Part shown: in pieces, positions 1 through 9,842 of the stretch
Layout: each line of letters opens with the position of its first letter
Numbering within the stretch: position 1 is the first letter of the stretch
Source of the DNA: Candidatus Nomurabacteria bacterium
GTDB lineage: Bacteria > Patescibacteriota > Minisyncoccia > Phycocordibacterales > UBA9973
Length of the DNA stretch: 42,513 nt
Assembly: GCA_943354905.1 (NCBI GenBank)
Contig: CALRDL010000005.1
Span: forward strand, 1-42,513
Direction of reading: 5' to 3'
The notes under the pieces: generated by a model
Database searches by the model: none
What the model saw: only the letters and a program-made list of their open reading frames with translations
What the model was told of the DNA's origin: nothing
Translations under genes and position numbers: made by a program

Positions 1-2
1 CT

Positions 3-146
3 AGAAGAACTTGGAAAACACTGCAAGAATATTTGCATTTCTACAATTATGAGAGAATCCATTTAGGAAAATATTTAAACGGAATGATACCGGTCGAAAA
101 ATTCAATTATTACTTATCCACAGTGTCACCCTTGAAGGTTAACTAA
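3..146 (+). CDS. IS transposase, C-terminal fragment (contig edge)
   Basis: An open frame runs in from the contig edge and stops at 144-146, giving 47 residues. It contains EYLHFYNYERIHLGKYLNGM, the tail of a retroviral-integrase-type (rve) transposase as seen in IS3/IS481-like elements, where a Tyr/Asn-rich stretch and an Arg-x-His follow the catalytic core. The DDE residues lie outside the window. The same 47 residues occur on the minus strand at the right edge. The gene points into the window and ends only 44 bases before rpsP. Family assignment is tentative because only the tail is visible. Confidence 0.8.
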   Translation, partial: RRTWKTLQEYLHFYNYERIHLGKYLNGMIPVEKFNYYLSTVSPLKVN

Positions 147-149
147 ACA
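4..149 (+). mobile_element. 3' end of insertion sequence, left copy
   Basis: Bases 4-149 are repeated in inverted orientation at 42368-42513. Identity stops at ...TAAACA (left) and the two flanks diverge straight after, so the CA at 148-149 is the probable outer end of the element, matching the usual CA-3' terminus of rve-type insertion sequences. No target duplication can be judged because the other ends are outside the window. Confidence 0.8.
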
Positions 150-189
150 TATTCTTGCTTTTTTAGATATTTATGTTAAGCTTCTAGAT

Positions 190-498
190 ATGTTAAAAAT
201 AAGACTTCAGAGAATAGGCAGAAAGAATGATCCGAGTTTTCGTGTCGTTTTGACTGACTCAAAGAACAGCACAAAGAGTGGGAGATTTTTAGAAATACTT
301 GGTACATACAATCCTAAAGCCGGAGAAAAGAAGCTTGATGCTGAAAAGATAAAATATTGGATGAGCAAAGGTGCACAGTGTTCAGGCACTATGCACAATT
401 TCTTAGTTCACGATAAAATCGTAGAAGGCAAGAAGAAGAATGTTTTACCAAAGAAAAAGCCTACAGTAAAAAGAAAAGAGTTGAAAGCTAAAAAATAA
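190..498 (+). CDS. rpsP: 30S ribosomal protein bS16
   Basis: This 102-residue protein is a component of the small ribosomal subunit that binds 16S rRNA. The N-terminus MLKIRLQRIGRKNDPSFRVV is the family hallmark, followed by the conserved LGTYNP block near residues 38-43. The last 25 residues are a Lys-rich tail, as in many bS16 proteins. Length is normal for the family. It starts the classic order rpsP, KH protein, trmD, which is conserved in many bacteria. It lies just downstream of an IS end, so its native promoter may have been displaced or replaced. No strong Shine-Dalgarno sequence is visible before the ATG. Confidence 0.97.
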   Translation: MLKIRLQRIGRKNDPSFRVVLTDSKNSTKSGRFLEILGTYNPKAGEKKLDAEKIKYWMSKGAQCSGTMHNFLVHDKIVEGKKKNVLPKKKPTVKRKELKAKK

Positions 499-582
499 TT
501 TGCTAATATTACAGATAGCAGTAATTTGTCGGAACGACTGCCAATTAATTATAAGATTATAAGACATTAATTTAATAAAATT

Positions 583-963
583 ATGGAAGAAGCAGATAAG
601 ATATTTCTAGAATACGTAGTCAAGGCTCTTGTAGACAATCCAAATGATGTAAAGATCGATCGAACTGTGGACGAGATGGGAGTTCTCATAACTCTCACTG
701 TGAATCCTGCCGACATGGGCAAGATAATCGGACGAATGGGTAACACAGCGAAAGCTATTCGAACCCTGCTCCGTATCATCGGTATGAAGAACAATGCTCG
801 TGTAAACCTGAAGATCAACGAACCAGAAGGAAGCATGAGACCAGACCATGGCATGGGTATGGGTGATATGTCTGGAAGTCACAACACAAACAGTGGCTTA
901 GGCAAAGCTCCAAGTTCTCTCAAGACTGTAGACGAAGCGATGGAAGACTTGAAGGGGATTTAA
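583..963 (+). CDS. khpA: KH-domain RNA-binding protein (KhpA/YlqC-like)
   Basis: A 126-residue protein with a type II KH fold. Residues 1-75 align with the KhpA/YlqC family: an EYVVKALVDNP start and the GxxG nucleic-acid-binding loop as IIGRMGNTAKAIR around residues 49-61. KhpA binds RNA broadly and is tied to cell-division and small-RNA functions in Gram-positive bacteria. The family is usually about 75-80 residues; here about 45 extra residues rich in Gly, Met and Ser (around 85-125) form a likely disordered tail. Position between rpsP and trmD is the conserved one. Its stop codon overlaps the trmD start by one base, suggesting translational coupling. Confidence 0.9.
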   Translation: MEEADKIFLEYVVKALVDNPNDVKIDRTVDEMGVLITLTVNPADMGKIIGRMGNTAKAIRTLLRIIGMKNNARVNLKINEPEGSMRPDHGMGMGDMSGSHNTNSGLGKAPSSLKTVDEAMEDLKGI

Positions 964-1601
964 TGCGTTTTCACATCATTACAATTTTCCCAGAGATGTT
1001 CGATTCTTATTTAAGGGAGTCTATTTTGGGGCGGGCGATCAAAGATAAAAAGATTTCTATAAAATTTTATAACCCTATGTCTTTTTGTAAACCTAAAGAG
1101 CATGTCGATGGACGGCCTTATGGTGGAGGTCCGGGGATGGTTTTGCGACCAGAATTTTTCTTGCAGGCCTTTTCAAAGATAAAAACCAAAGACAAGAGAA
1201 AAACTAAAATAATTCTATTTTCTCCTTCCGGTAAAAAATTCGATACAGCTTATGCCAAAAATTCTGCAAAAAAGTATACAGATATTGTTATGATTTCTGG
1301 CCGATATGAAGGCATAGATGCTCGAGTGCAAAAAATATTAAAGGCAGAAGAAATTTCCATAGGGGACTATGTGCTTACTGGTGGCGAGCTTCCTGCGATG
1401 GTTTTGATCGATTGTATCTCTCGTCAAATTAAAGGAGTTTTAGGTAAATATGAATCTCTCGAGGAAGAAAGAGTATCAAGCTCTGAAGTTTACACTCGTC
1501 CAGAAGTCCTCAAATATAAAAACAAAAACTACAAAGTCCCAAAGGTTTTGCTTTCTGGGAATCATAAACTTATTGAAGAGTGGAAGAAAGCTAAAAAATA
1601 A
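963..1601 (+). CDS. trmD: tRNA (guanine-N1)-methyltransferase
   Basis: TrmD makes m1G37 in tRNAs, using S-adenosylmethionine, and prevents +1 frameshifting. The 212-residue sequence shows the SPOUT-family trefoil-knot features: DGRPYGGGPGMVLRPE near residues 50-65, GRYEGIDARV near 115-124 and SIGDYVLTGGELPAM near 137-151. The C-terminal region keeps TRPEVLKYK and the SGNHKLIEEW end typical of the tRNA-binding domain. It is slightly shorter than the roughly 240-residue Proteobacterial forms. The ATG overlaps the stop of the KH protein (TAATG), so the two are probably translated together. Confidence 0.97.
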   Translation: MRFHIITIFPEMFDSYLRESILGRAIKDKKISIKFYNPMSFCKPKEHVDGRPYGGGPGMVLRPEFFLQAFSKIKTKDKRKTKIILFSPSGKKFDTAYAKNSAKKYTDIVMISGRYEGIDARVQKILKAEEISIGDYVLTGGELPAMVLIDCISRQIKGVLGKYESLEEERVSSSEVYTRPEVLKYKNKNYKVPKVLLSGNHKLIEEWKKAKK

Positions 1602-1616
1602 AGCTATTATATAAAC

Positions 1617-1646
1617 TTGCGTGTATTTTATGCGTTGTGATATTAT
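1617..1646 (+). promoter_or_regulatory. Putative sigma-70 promoter, leaderless
   Basis: TTGCGT (1617-1622), an 18-base spacer and TATTAT (1641-1646). The -10 box ends 6 bases before the ATG at 1653, so transcription would start at or next to the start codon. The same spacing occurs at 32150/32157, 37838/37845 and 38490/38497. Confidence 0.5.
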
Positions 1647-1652
1647 ATATTC

Positions 1653-2000
1653 ATGGAAAAAGAAGTTACAAATGGAGAACTTTTAGAAGCCATAATCGGT
1701 GGTTTTTCAAAGATCGAAAATAGATTCAATAAAGTTGAAAATACTATGTCAAACGTGGCCACGAGAATGGCCACGAAAGACGAACTTAGTGCCTTAAGAT
1801 TAGATCTCAAAACTGATATTGCACAAGTGAGCACTGACCTCCAAAGTTTTAAATCTGAAACACACGCACGATTTGACACCCTCGAAGAACATCTTAAGGA
1901 AAATGAAGAAAGTGTGGGTGCTATTGTTGCAGATTATCACCCTCGTATTATTGCTCTAGAAGAGAAAGTTTTCGGGCATTCTACATTGGCTGAAAATTAA
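1653..2000 (+). CDS. Small coiled-coil protein of unknown function
   Basis: A 115-residue acidic, soluble protein I do not recognise by name. Heptad-like spacing of hydrophobic residues runs through most of it (for example FSKIENRFNKVENTMSNV and LRLDLKTDIAQVSTDLQSFK), so it is probably a long helical coiled coil and an oligomer. No membrane segment, signal peptide or catalytic motif is visible. It has its own promoter-like sequence just upstream and faces the mazEF-like pair tail to tail, with one base between the two stop codons. Similar short coiled-coil proteins are common in small-genome bacteria and in phages; none of that fixes a function. Confidence 0.7.
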   Translation: MEKEVTNGELLEAIIGGFSKIENRFNKVENTMSNVATRMATKDELSALRLDLKTDIAQVSTDLQSFKSETHARFDTLEEHLKENEESVGAIVADYHPRIIALEEKVFGHSTLAEN

Positions 2001-2001
2001 A

Positions 2002-2343
2002 TTATAATTCCAAATAAATTTTCAAAATCTTTTTAACTTTGACCATTTTTAGAGCGTCCAATTTCCCGATTTGCCCGAGGATTACTATTTTATCTAGAGT
2101 TGCGATTTTAGTTACTTTAATTGTTGAGTCTGTCTTCAATCCAGTTTGCCTAAAGTTCTTGTCTTTTGAATCGATTAAAACTTCCAATGCCTGAATTTTA
2201 TTTTGTGTATTCGAAGAAATAAAACAAACTGTCACATCATCGCCATTTTTCTGGGTTCCTAAGATCAAAGCTGGCCGGACTTTATTTTGAGAAAGGTCGG
2301 TGAATGGGAAAGGGGTCAAGACTATGTCTCCGATTTTATGCAT
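2002..2343 (-). CDS. mazF: MazF/PemK-family endoribonuclease toxin
   Basis: A 113-residue protein with the family N-terminal block GDIVLTPFPFTDLSQNKVRP (residues 5-24), which includes the conserved Asp/Pro-Phe-Pro turn and the RPA(L)IL strand, followed by a central VCFISS strand. MazF toxins cleave single-stranded mRNA at short motifs and arrest growth. Length is typical (about 110 residues). Its start overlaps the end of the upstream antitoxin gene by 8 bases, the normal layout of a type II toxin-antitoxin operon in which the antitoxin is translated first. Cleavage specificity cannot be read from the sequence. Confidence 0.88.
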   Translation of the reverse strand: MHKIGDIVLTPFPFTDLSQNKVRPALILGTQKNGDDVTVCFISSNTQNKIQALEVLIDSKDKNFRQTGLKTDSTIKVTKIATLDKIVILGQIGKLDALKMVKVKKILKIYLEL

Positions 2344-2593
2344 ATTTGGTTTTTATATCTTTTATAGAATAAATTTCGGGTTCGTCTTTTAGAAAGTCAA
2401 AACTTTTGGAATAGGTGTTGATATTTGTTATCTCAGAGAGTTTACCATTCCAAAATGCTGGAAAGGGAATGAGCACAACTTCTGGTACGTTCCTGCGTCC
2501 AATAACAATAGGTTTGCGACTCCTAGAAACAATGTCTACTAGGTCGCTTATATCTTTTCTCATTTGGGTTGTCGAAAGTGTTTTTATGTTCAT
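2336..2593 (-). CDS. Phd/YefM-like antitoxin
   Basis: An 85-residue partner of the MazF-like toxin. It begins MNIKTLSTTQMRKDISDLVD, the Phd/YefM pattern in which an early S/T-x-x-x-x-R segment and a helix form the DNA-binding domain, then VIGRRNVPEVVLIPF, equivalent to the strand ending in the 'vLi' core of the family. The C-terminal half (about 55-85) is charged and would wrap the toxin. I chose the ATG at 2593; a TTG eight codons upstream lies inside the palindromic operator and is less likely. Such antitoxins repress their own operon through a palindrome at the promoter. Confidence 0.82.
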   Translation of the reverse strand: MNIKTLSTTQMRKDISDLVDIVSRSRKPIVIGRRNVPEVVLIPFPAFWNGKLSEITNINTYSKSFDFLKDEPEIYSIKDIKTKYA

Positions 2594-2600
2594 CCTTGTA

Positions 2601-2617
2601 TTGTACAAAATGTACAA
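2601..2617 (-). promoter_or_regulatory. Palindromic operator of the mazF/antitoxin operon
   Basis: A perfect inverted repeat, TTGTACA-AAA-TGTACAA, lies 8 bases upstream of the antitoxin ATG. Position and symmetry fit an autoregulatory site for the Phd/YefM-like antitoxin dimer. The role is inferred; the symmetry is directly visible. Confidence 0.6.
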
Positions 2618-2784
2618 ATTAAAGGCAAGCGAAGTTATCCCCAGTCCCGTCTGAATTTACTTGACTAAAATGTTGAAATAGAGTAGGCTACCTTTGATTC
2701 ATTGATTGAGTAACTCTGGAATCCTGTGTATAAATAGCGTTTTTATTACTAGGGTTTTAACTTAATCATCTAAATAAATTTAAG

Positions 2785-2821
2785 AACCCGCCCGAACGTA
2801 ACGTTCGGTACGGGCGGGGTT
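2785..2821. repeat. GC-rich palindromic repeat (REP-like), intergenic
   Basis: An imperfect hairpin: outer arms AACCCGCCCG (2785-2794) and CGGGCGGGGTT (2811-2821), inner arms CGAACGT (2793-2799) and ACGTTCG (2801-2807). Its GC content contrasts sharply with the AT-rich spacer. No T-run follows, so it is not a classical terminator. The pattern GCCCGA...CGGT.CGGGCGGG recurs inside fmt (38964-38992). The rest of the 2618-2896 spacer shows no gene; it must hold the rpoB promoter, which I could not place with confidence. Confidence 0.6.
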
Positions 2822-2896
2822 AAAGAAAAATATTTTGCTATTTTATTCTTGATGTTTTTCTTTGGTCTTTTTCTCGTTTATTTGGGCTAAATAAAT

Positions 2897-5800
2897 ATGC
2901 AAAAAACAAATGCATTTCCGAAGAAATATTTTGGAAGATACAAGAAACCTTTGGTTCCATTTCCGAATTTAATCGAGGCTCAAGTTAAAAGTTTTAAGTG
3001 GTTAGTCGAGACAGGTATTGCTGAAGTCTTTAAAGAATTTTCTCCCATTCTGGATTATTCTGGAAAGAAATTTCAATTAGAGTTCACTTCATTTTCTTTG
3101 AGCGAATCAAAGACTGATGAAAATGAATCCAAGAGAAATAAACTTCCTTACCAAGGCTTACTCAAAGCACGAGTCAAACTCACAAATAAAATTTTAGGAA
3201 CAGTCAAAGAGCAAGAGATCTTTATGTCTGAATTTCCGCTTATGACTCCGCATGGAACATTTATCATAAATGGAGTAGAGCGTGTCATTGTCCCACAGCT
3301 TGCCAGAAGTTTTGGAGTTTTTTTTACAGAATCCGAGAGTAAAGGCAACAGATATTTTGGCGCAAAGATAATTCCAGCTCGTGGAGTTTGGATCGAGATA
3401 GAATCCGAATCTGATGGTGCGATATATATCCGAATAGATAAAAAGCGAAAATTCCCTATGACGTCTCTTCTTCGTGCTCTTGGTTATGAAAACGATGAAG
3501 CTATATTAAAAGCTTTTCAAGGAAAATCTGAATTCAGCGAAGCGTATCAAAAGACACTCCAAGCTTGTCTAGCTAAGGATGGGATCAAAAGTTTGAACGA
3601 TTCATACATTGAAATATATAAGCGTCTGCGAGATGGCGACATGGCCACGGCCGATAATGCCAGAGAATTTATAGATTCTTTATTTACTCCTGAGCGGTAC
3701 GACCTTTCTCCAGTCGGACGTTTTCGTTTCAATCAACGTTTTGGAAAAGGAATGGAAGAAGTTGATCTGGCTCGTCGAACTATCTCGAAAGAAGACTTGG
3801 TGACAGTGATAATGCACATTATTACTTTAAATAATACACCGAGTTCAAAAAGTGATGACATAGATCACTTGGGTCAGAGACGGGTGCGTTTTGTCGGAGA
3901 AATACTTCAGCAAAAAGTTCGCACAGGTATGATGCAGATCAAGAGAAATATTCAGGACCGCATGTCTATCATAGATGTGGATACTGCCATGCCAATTGCC
4001 ATCATCAACCAGAGACCACTCCAAGCTCGTATCAAAGAATTTTTCACGACAAACCAACTTTCTCAATTTATGAACCAGGAAAATGTCCTCGCTGAACTTG
4101 AACATATACGTCAGCTATCTGCTCTTGGCCCTGGAGGCCTTACCCGCGAACGCGCTGGGCTCGAAGTGCGTGACGTGCATCCGTCTCACTATGGAAGAGT
4201 TTGTCCGATTCACACTCCGGAAGGACCAAATATAGGACTTGTTTTACACATGTCTACTTACGCCAAGATAAATGAATTTGGAATTATCGAAACCCCATAC
4301 GTGAAAGTAATAAATGGAAAAATAACTGGTGAAGTTGTTTATTTGAATGCATTGGAAGAAGAAAAATATAATATTGCTCACGCCGGAATTCCTTATGATG
4401 AAGAAACAGGAAAAATAACTGAAGAAAAAGTCGAAGCGAGAGTCCGTACAGAACCAGGTACGGTTTCAAAAGATGAGATTGATTTTATTGATGTGGCGAC
4501 AAACCAAGCTTTCTCTGTTGCTACATCTATGATTCCTTTCTTGGAACATAACAATGCAAATCGTGCGCTTATGGGAAGTAATATGCAGAAGCAGGCTGTA
4601 CCTTGTGTACTACCGGAAGCTCCACTTGTGGCTACAGGTATGGAAGAATTGGCTGCTAGAGATTCAGGAAGATTGATTTTGGCTGAAGAAGAAGGAGTGG
4701 TGACTTATCTTGATGCAAAGAAAATAGTAGTAAAAAGTTTCACTAATAAAGCTACGTCCGAGGGTAAGCAAGAAAAAGAAAAAACTTATTCTTTAGTGAA
4801 CTTCATGCGCAACAACAACTTTGCAGTTTTTCATCAACGACCTAGAGTAAATGTCGGTGATAAAGTAAAAAAAGGAGAAGTCTTGGCTGATACTAGTAGC
4901 TCTGTTGATGGTCAAATAGCAGTCGGTCAAAATATTTTCGTGGCTTTTCTTTCTTGGTTTGGTTCTACATACGAAGATGCGATCATTGTTTCTGAACGTC
5001 TTGTAAGAAAGAGCAAATTTACTTCTGTATATGTTGAAGAATTCACGGCTGTTGTTCGTGATACCAAGCTCGGGCCTGAGATCACTACTCGTGATATTCC
5101 AAACGTTGGAGAATTAAAATTAAAAGATCTAGATGAAGATGGTATTGTCCGCATTGGAGCTGAAGTTCGTGAAAATGATATTTTGGTTGGTAAAATTACT
5201 CCAAAAGGTGAGACCGAACTCACTCCAGAAGAAAGATTGCTCCGCTCTATTTTTGCAGAAAAAGCTCGCGACGTAAAAGATACTTCTTTGCGTGTAGAAC
5301 ACGGCAAGCGTGGAAGAATTATCGGAGTAAAAATATTCTCTCGTGATTTGGGTCATTCACTCGAAGCAGGAATAATCAAAAAAATAGTTATTGAAGTAGC
5401 TCAGATCAGAAATATTTCTATTGGTGACAAGCTCTCCGGACGTCACGGAAATAAAGGTGTTATCTCTACAATTCTTCCAGAGGAAGATATGCCTTACACT
5501 GCTGATGGTCGACCTGTCGATATCATACTTTCACCTCTCGGTGTTCCTTCTCGTATGAACTTGGGACAGATCTTAGAAATTCATTTAGGTATGGCAGCTA
5601 ACACTCTCGGCTACCAAGCCATTGTGCCTCCATTTCTCGGAGCAAAACATGAAGAGATAAAAGAAGAATTAGTAAAAGCTGGTTTGCCAGAATCTGGTAA
5701 ACTAAAACTTTTTGACGGACGAACTGGAGAAGCTTTCGAGCAAGATGTAGCTGTCGGTTATATGTATATGCTCAAATTGCACCACATGGTGGAAGACAAG

Positions 5801-6112
5801 ATCCACATGCGTTCGATTGGCCCCTACTCACTCATCACTCAGCAACCACTCGGAGGTAAGGCCCAAGGTGGAGGACAGAGATTTGGAGAAATGGAAGTCT
5901 GGGCTCTCGAAGGTTACGGCGCAGCTTACACACTTCGTGAGATGTTGACCATAAAATCTGACGATATTCTCGGTAGATCAGCCACATTCGATTCTATTAT
6001 CAAAAATGAAACTATCCGTCCACCAAATTCCCCAGCTTCGTTCAATGTGCTTCTTAATTATTTGCGAGGGCTTGCTCTTGATGTCGATTTAAAGAAAATA
6101 GGGGATAAGTAA
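2897..6112 (+). CDS. rpoB: RNA polymerase beta subunit
   Basis: Catalytic-core subunit of RNA polymerase. The 1071-residue protein contains the rifampicin-pocket region around residues 388-430 (SALGPGGLTRERAG, DVHPSHYGRVCPIHTPEGPN), the GDKLSGRHGNKGV block near 850-865 and the C-terminal LGGKAQGGGQRFGEMEVWAL clamp segment. It is shorter than the 1342-residue E. coli protein because the lineage-specific insertions are absent. In the rifampicin pocket, the positions equivalent to E. coli D516, K527 and R529 are N393, I404 and Q406, while H526 and S531 are kept. rpoC follows after 13 bases in one operon. Confidence 0.98.
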   Translation: MQKTNAFPKKYFGRYKKPLVPFPNLIEAQVKSFKWLVETGIAEVFKEFSPILDYSGKKFQLEFTSFSLSESKTDENESKRNKLPYQGLLKARVKLTNKILGTVKEQEIFMSEFPLMTPHGTFIINGVERVIVPQLARSFGVFFTESESKGNRYFGAKIIPARGVWIEIESESDGAIYIRIDKKRKFPMTSLLRALGYENDEAILKAFQGKSEFSEAYQKTLQACLAKDGIKSLNDSYIEIYKRLRDGDMATADNAREFIDSLFTPERYDLSPVGRFRFNQRFGKGMEEVDLARRTISKEDLVTVIMHIITLNNTPSSKSDDIDHLGQRRVRFVGEILQQKVRTGMMQIKRNIQDRMSIIDVDTAMPIAIINQRPLQARIKEFFTTNQLSQFMNQENVLAELEHIRQLSALGPGGLTRERAGLEVRDVHPSHYGRVCPIHTPEGPNIGLVLHMSTYAKINEFGIIETPYVKVINGKITGEVVYLNALEEEKYNIAHAGIPYDEETGKITEEKVEARVRTEPGTVSKDEIDFIDVATNQAFSVATSMIPFLEHNNANRALMGSNMQKQAVPCVLPEAPLVATGMEELAARDSGRLILAEEEGVVTYLDAKKIVVKSFTNKATSEGKQEKEKTYSLVNFMRNNNFAVFHQRPRVNVGDKVKKGEVLADTSSSVDGQIAVGQNIFVAFLSWFGSTYEDAIIVSERLVRKSKFTSVYVEEFTAVVRDTKLGPEITTRDIPNVGELKLKDLDEDGIVRIGAEVRENDILVGKITPKGETELTPEERLLRSIFAEKARDVKDTSLRVEHGKRGRIIGVKIFSRDLGHSLEAGIIKKIVIEVAQIRNISIGDKLSGRHGNKGVISTILPEEDMPYTADGRPVDIILSPLGVPSRMNLGQILEIHLGMAANTLGYQAIVPPFLGAKHEEIKEELVKAGLPESGKLKLFDGRTGEAFEQDVAVGYMYMLKLHHMVEDKIHMRSIGPYSLITQQPLGGKAQGGGQRFGEMEVWALEGYGAAYTLREMLTIKSDDILGRSATFDSIIKNETIRPPNSPASFNVLLNYLRGLALDVDLKKIGDK

Positions 6113-6125
6113 AATAATAAATAAT

Positions 6126-9100
6126 ATGAAAACTTTAAACACAACTGAATTTGATCGCATTACTTTAAGACTCGCTTCTCCAGAACAAATAAAGGAATGG
6201 TCTTTTGGAGAAGTTACTAAGCCAGAAACTATAAATTATCGTACTGGCCGAAGTGAAAGGGGAGGACTTTTCGATGAAAAAATATTTGGTCCAGAAAAGG
6301 ACTACGAATGTTATTGTGGAAAATATCGTCGAATTCGCTATAAAGATATTATCTGTGAAAAATGTGGAGTCGAAGTTACTCGCTCTATCGTTCGTCGTGA
6401 ACGCATGGGGCATATAGAGCTTTCTACTCCGGTCTCTCACATCTGGTTTTTGCGTGGAGTACCAAGTCGTATGAGTATTCTTCTCAACATATCCGTATCT
6501 GATCTTGAAAAAGTTATTTACTTTGCTGGATACATAATCACCAAAGTTCATGAAACAGAAAAAGAAGAAATTATAGATGGTCTTGAAAGAGAATACAAAG
6601 CTAAATTAAAAAATTCTTCTGATGATGAGACTAAAGAAAAATTAAAAACTCTTCTATCTATTACTAAAAAGGAAATCGGGGAAATATATGAAGGAAAAGT
6701 TTTAAATGAAATATCTTTCCATCATTTTTCTTTGAAATATGGTACTTGCTTTGAAGCAAACATAGGAGCTGAAGCTATTTATTCTATTTTTAAGAATTTG
6801 GATTTGAATAAATTGAAAGTTCATACCGAAAAGTTGATAGAGCATGCGAGCATGATAGAAAAAGAGAAGCTGCAAAAAAGACTTTCTCTTATTCGAGCTA
6901 TGACTTATGCCAACATTCGTCCAGAATGGATGTTTTTGACTGTGATTCCTGTTATTCCTCCAGTACTTCGTCCGATGGTGGCTCTCGATGGTGGACGACA
7001 TGCGACCTCTGATCTAAACGACTTATATAGAAGAGTTATAAATAGAAATAATAGATTGAAGAAGTTAAAAGAAATAAATGCTCCAGACGTTATTCTTCGA
7101 AACGAAAAAAGAATTATTCAAGAAGCGGTCGACGCCCTCATCGATAACTCTATCGCCAAGCAAAACGAATCTGCAGCTATGAGTCAATCTCAAAAGCGTC
7201 CACTAAAATCTTTGTCTGATAATTTGAAATCCAAACAAGGACTTTTTCGTCAGAATTTACTCGGAAAGCGTGTGGACTATTCTGGTCGTTCTGTGATCGT
7301 CGTCGGTCCTGAACTCAAACTCAATCAATGTGGACTTCCAAAACACATGGCGCTCGAGCTCTTCCGACCATTTGTTATTTCAAAAATATTACAAGCTGAA
7401 CTCGCTTTCAATATTCGCGGAGCAAACAAATTGATTGAAGAGCGAGAAGCAATTGTTTGGGCAATGCTCGAAGAAGTTATCGCGGGAAAATATGTTCTTT
7501 TAAATCGCGCGCCGACTTTACACCGTCTCGGTATTCAAGCTTTCAATCCAATACTTATCGAAGGAAATGCTATCCAAGTACACCCACTCGTCTGTCAGGC
7601 TTTCAACGCTGACTTCGATGGAGACCAAATGGCTGTGTATGTGCCTTTACTTGAAGAAGCTCAAGCTGAAGCGAAAGAATTAATGGCGTCAAACAAGAAC
7701 CTACTAAAACCCCAAAACGGAGATCCTATCGTTCATCCTCGTATGGACATGGTCCTCGGAAGTTACTGGATGACAAAATTTATGGATGGGGAATTAGGTG
7801 AAGGCAAATATTTTTCAAGTCCAAACACAGCGATATTGGCTTATGAATACAGTATAGTATCTCTTCGGGCAAAAATAAAAGTTTTGGCGACGGATTCAAT
7901 TAAATACAAGAAATTTAACGAAGAAATATTTGAAACATCTGTCGGAAAACTTCTCTTCAACAGCACCTTGCCTGCAGACTTTGCTTATGTGAATGATGAA
8001 ATGACTCAGGATAGACTCTCTACACTATTAGACGAGCTTATTATGTATAGTGGAGTAGATAATACACCTGTAATCCTCGACAAGATCAAAGCTTTTGGAT
8101 TTAAATATTCTACGATTTCAGGTACCACTTGGGGATTAGACAATGTTCAAGTTCCAGTTGAGAAGAAAAAGATTATTGAAGAAGGTAAAAAATTAGAAGA
8201 GAAAATAATTTCTGAATGGAGTGATGGTCTTCTTTCTCTCGAAGAAAAATATCAGAAAATAATCGAAGTCTGGACATATACTAAAAAGAATTTGGAAAAA
8301 GTTTTACCAAATACTTTAGGTAAAAATAGTTCTACTTACGATCTTTTTACTTCTAAAGCGAGAGGGACTGTGTCATCCCTTATGCAGATGACTGGTATGA
8401 TCGGACTTATTCAAAATAATCAAGGTAAAACTCTAGAATTCCCCATAATCCCTTGTTACCAAGAAGGACTTTCTCCGATCGAATATTTTGTCATTACTCA
8501 TGGCGCTCGTAAAGGTGCATCCGATACTGCGCTCAACACAGCCAAGGCCGGATATCTCACTCGTAGACTCGTAGATGTGGCTCAAGATGTGGTCATTACT
8601 GAAGAAGATTGTGGTACAAAAGAAGGGAAAATAGTTTCTAAAGAAAATATTTCTGGAATCGAGATTCCTCTTTCTAAAAATATTCGTGGACGTGTCTTAG
8701 CCCTTGATTTGAAAGATAAAAATGGAAATGTGACTTACAAAAAAGGATTCTTGGTTACAAAAGAAGAAGCTTATAATATCGAAAATGCTGGTTTTACTGA
8801 AGTTTTCGTTCGTTCTCCATTAACATGTCGTACTGTACACGGTCTTTGTGTTATGTGTTACGGACTTGACCTAGGAAGAAATCATCTCGTGAAACAAGGA
8901 GAAGCTGTAGGTATCATAGCCGCCCAAGCTATCGGTGAACCTGGTACCCAGCTGACATTGCGTACATTCCACGCTGGAGGTGTTGCGGGTACCGACATCA
9001 CTACAGGTCTACCTCGTATCGAAGAAATTTTTGAACGCAGAATTCCAAAGAATCCAGCAATTATTTCTGAAACTGACGGTGAAGTTATTTCCATTGGTCT

Positions 9101-9734
9101 AAATGATTCTAAAGAAAAAGTAATTAAGATTTTATCTGACAGTAAGGAAGATGGAAAGAAAAACGAGATGGAATATATTGTGGCTTTCCGCCGAACTTCG
9201 ATAGTTAAAATCGGAGACAAGATAAAGAAAGGTGAACTTTTGACCGACGGGTCGGCTGACATAGCTGAGATATTCAAATGGGGAGGTAAAGAATTGGTGG
9301 AAGAATATATCATCCGCGAAATAAATAAAGTTTACGAACTGCAAAGTGCTTCTATTTCTCGAAAACATACCGAGATTATTATTCGTCAAATGTTCTCTCG
9401 AAGAAAGATCAAGGATTCTGGAGAAACAAATTTCTCAGCTGGAGATATTGTAGAAAATACAGCCTTCATTGAAGAAAACGCTCGAATTTCAAAGGAGGGT
9501 GGCGTAGAATCAAAAGCAGAAATCGTAGTTCTCGGTATCACTGAAGTTTCTCTCCGTACAAAGAGTTGGCTATCTGCTGCCTCATTCCAAAATACAAATC
9601 GTGTGCTCATAGAAAACGCAGTAAAGGGTGGAACTGATTCTCTCCGAGGACTCAAAGAAAATGTCATTATCGGACGGCTCATACCCGCTGGGACTGGGTT
9701 TAAGAAAAAGACGAAAGAAGTGGTAGAGAAATAA
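6126..9734 (+). CDS. rpoC: RNA polymerase beta' subunit
   Basis: The 1202-residue beta' subunit carries the active-site Mg-binding motif [12 protein letters not shown] (residues 494-505). The N-terminal zinc ribbon is C62, C64, C77, C80; the second zinc site is formed by the Cys of EEDCGTKEG and the [13 protein letters not shown] segment. The bridge/trigger region shows [23 protein letters not shown] split over residues around 940-960. The family ranges from about 1150 to 1400 residues; this is a compact version without large insertions. It forms the usual rpoB-rpoC operon. Confidence 0.98.
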   Translation: MKTLNTTEFDRITLRLASPEQIKEWSFGEVTKPETINYRTGRSERGGLFDEKIFGPEKDYECYCGKYRRIRYKDIICEKCGVEVTRSIVRRERMGHIELSTPVSHIWFLRGVPSRMSILLNISVSDLEKVIYFAGYIITKVHETEKEEIIDGLEREYKAKLKNSSDDETKEKLKTLLSITKKEIGEIYEGKVLNEISFHHFSLKYGTCFEANIGAEAIYSIFKNLDLNKLKVHTEKLIEHASMIEKEKLQKRLSLIRAMTYANIRPEWMFLTVIPVIPPVLRPMVALDGGRHATSDLNDLYRRVINRNNRLKKLKEINAPDVILRNEKRIIQEAVDALIDNSIAKQNESAAMSQSQKRPLKSLSDNLKSKQGLFRQNLLGKRVDYSGRSVIVVGPELKLNQCGLPKHMALELFRPFVISKILQAELAFNIRGANKLIEEREAIVWAMLEEVIAGKYVLLNRAPTLHRLGIQAFNPILIEGNAIQVHPLVCQAFNADFDGDQMAVYVPLLEEAQAEAKELMASNKNLLKPQNGDPIVHPRMDMVLGSYWMTKFMDGELGEGKYFSSPNTAILAYEYSIVSLRAKIKVLATDSIKYKKFNEEIFETSVGKLLFNSTLPADFAYVNDEMTQDRLSTLLDELIMYSGVDNTPVILDKIKAFGFKYSTISGTTWGLDNVQVPVEKKKIIEEGKKLEEKIISEWSDGLLSLEEKYQKIIEVWTYTKKNLEKVLPNTLGKNSSTYDLFTSKARGTVSSLMQMTGMIGLIQNNQGKTLEFPIIPCYQEGLSPIEYFVITHGARKGASDTALNTAKAGYLTRRLVDVAQDVVITEEDCGTKEGKIVSKENISGIEIPLSKNIRGRVLALDLKDKNGNVTYKKGFLVTKEEAYNIENAGFTEVFVRSPLTCRTVHGLCVMCYGLDLGRNHLVKQGEAVGIIAAQAIGEPGTQLTLRTFHAGGVAGTDITTGLPRIEEIFERRIPKNPAIISETDGEVISIGLNDSKEKVIKILSDSKEDGKKNEMEYIVAFRRTSIVKIGDKIKKGELLTDGSADIAEIFKWGGKELVEEYIIREINKVYELQSASISRKHTEIIIRQMFSRRKIKDSGETNFSAGDIVENTAFIEENARISKEGGVESKAEIVVLGITEVSLRTKSWLSAASFQNTNRVLIENAVKGGTDSLRGLKENVIIGRLIPAGTGFKKKTKEVVEK

Positions 9735-9735
9735 T

Positions 9736-9764
9736 ACCAAATAGTGCCTTAGGCGCTATCTGGT
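9736..9764 (+). terminator. Possible terminator after rpoC
   Basis: A hairpin starts right after the rpoC stop: ACCA-A-ATAG-T-GCC, loop TTA, GGC-G-CTAT-C-TGGT (11 Watson-Crick pairs, one wobble, one mismatch). The T-rich stretch comes only about 15 bases later, so it is a weak or rho-assisted candidate. Confidence 0.45.
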
Positions 9765-9842
9765 AAGGCAAAATTGCGGTTTAATTTTTCTTTGCTTATT
9801 TTCCATTTTTTGCTACACTGAAAAGATAATAAATATAAAATT

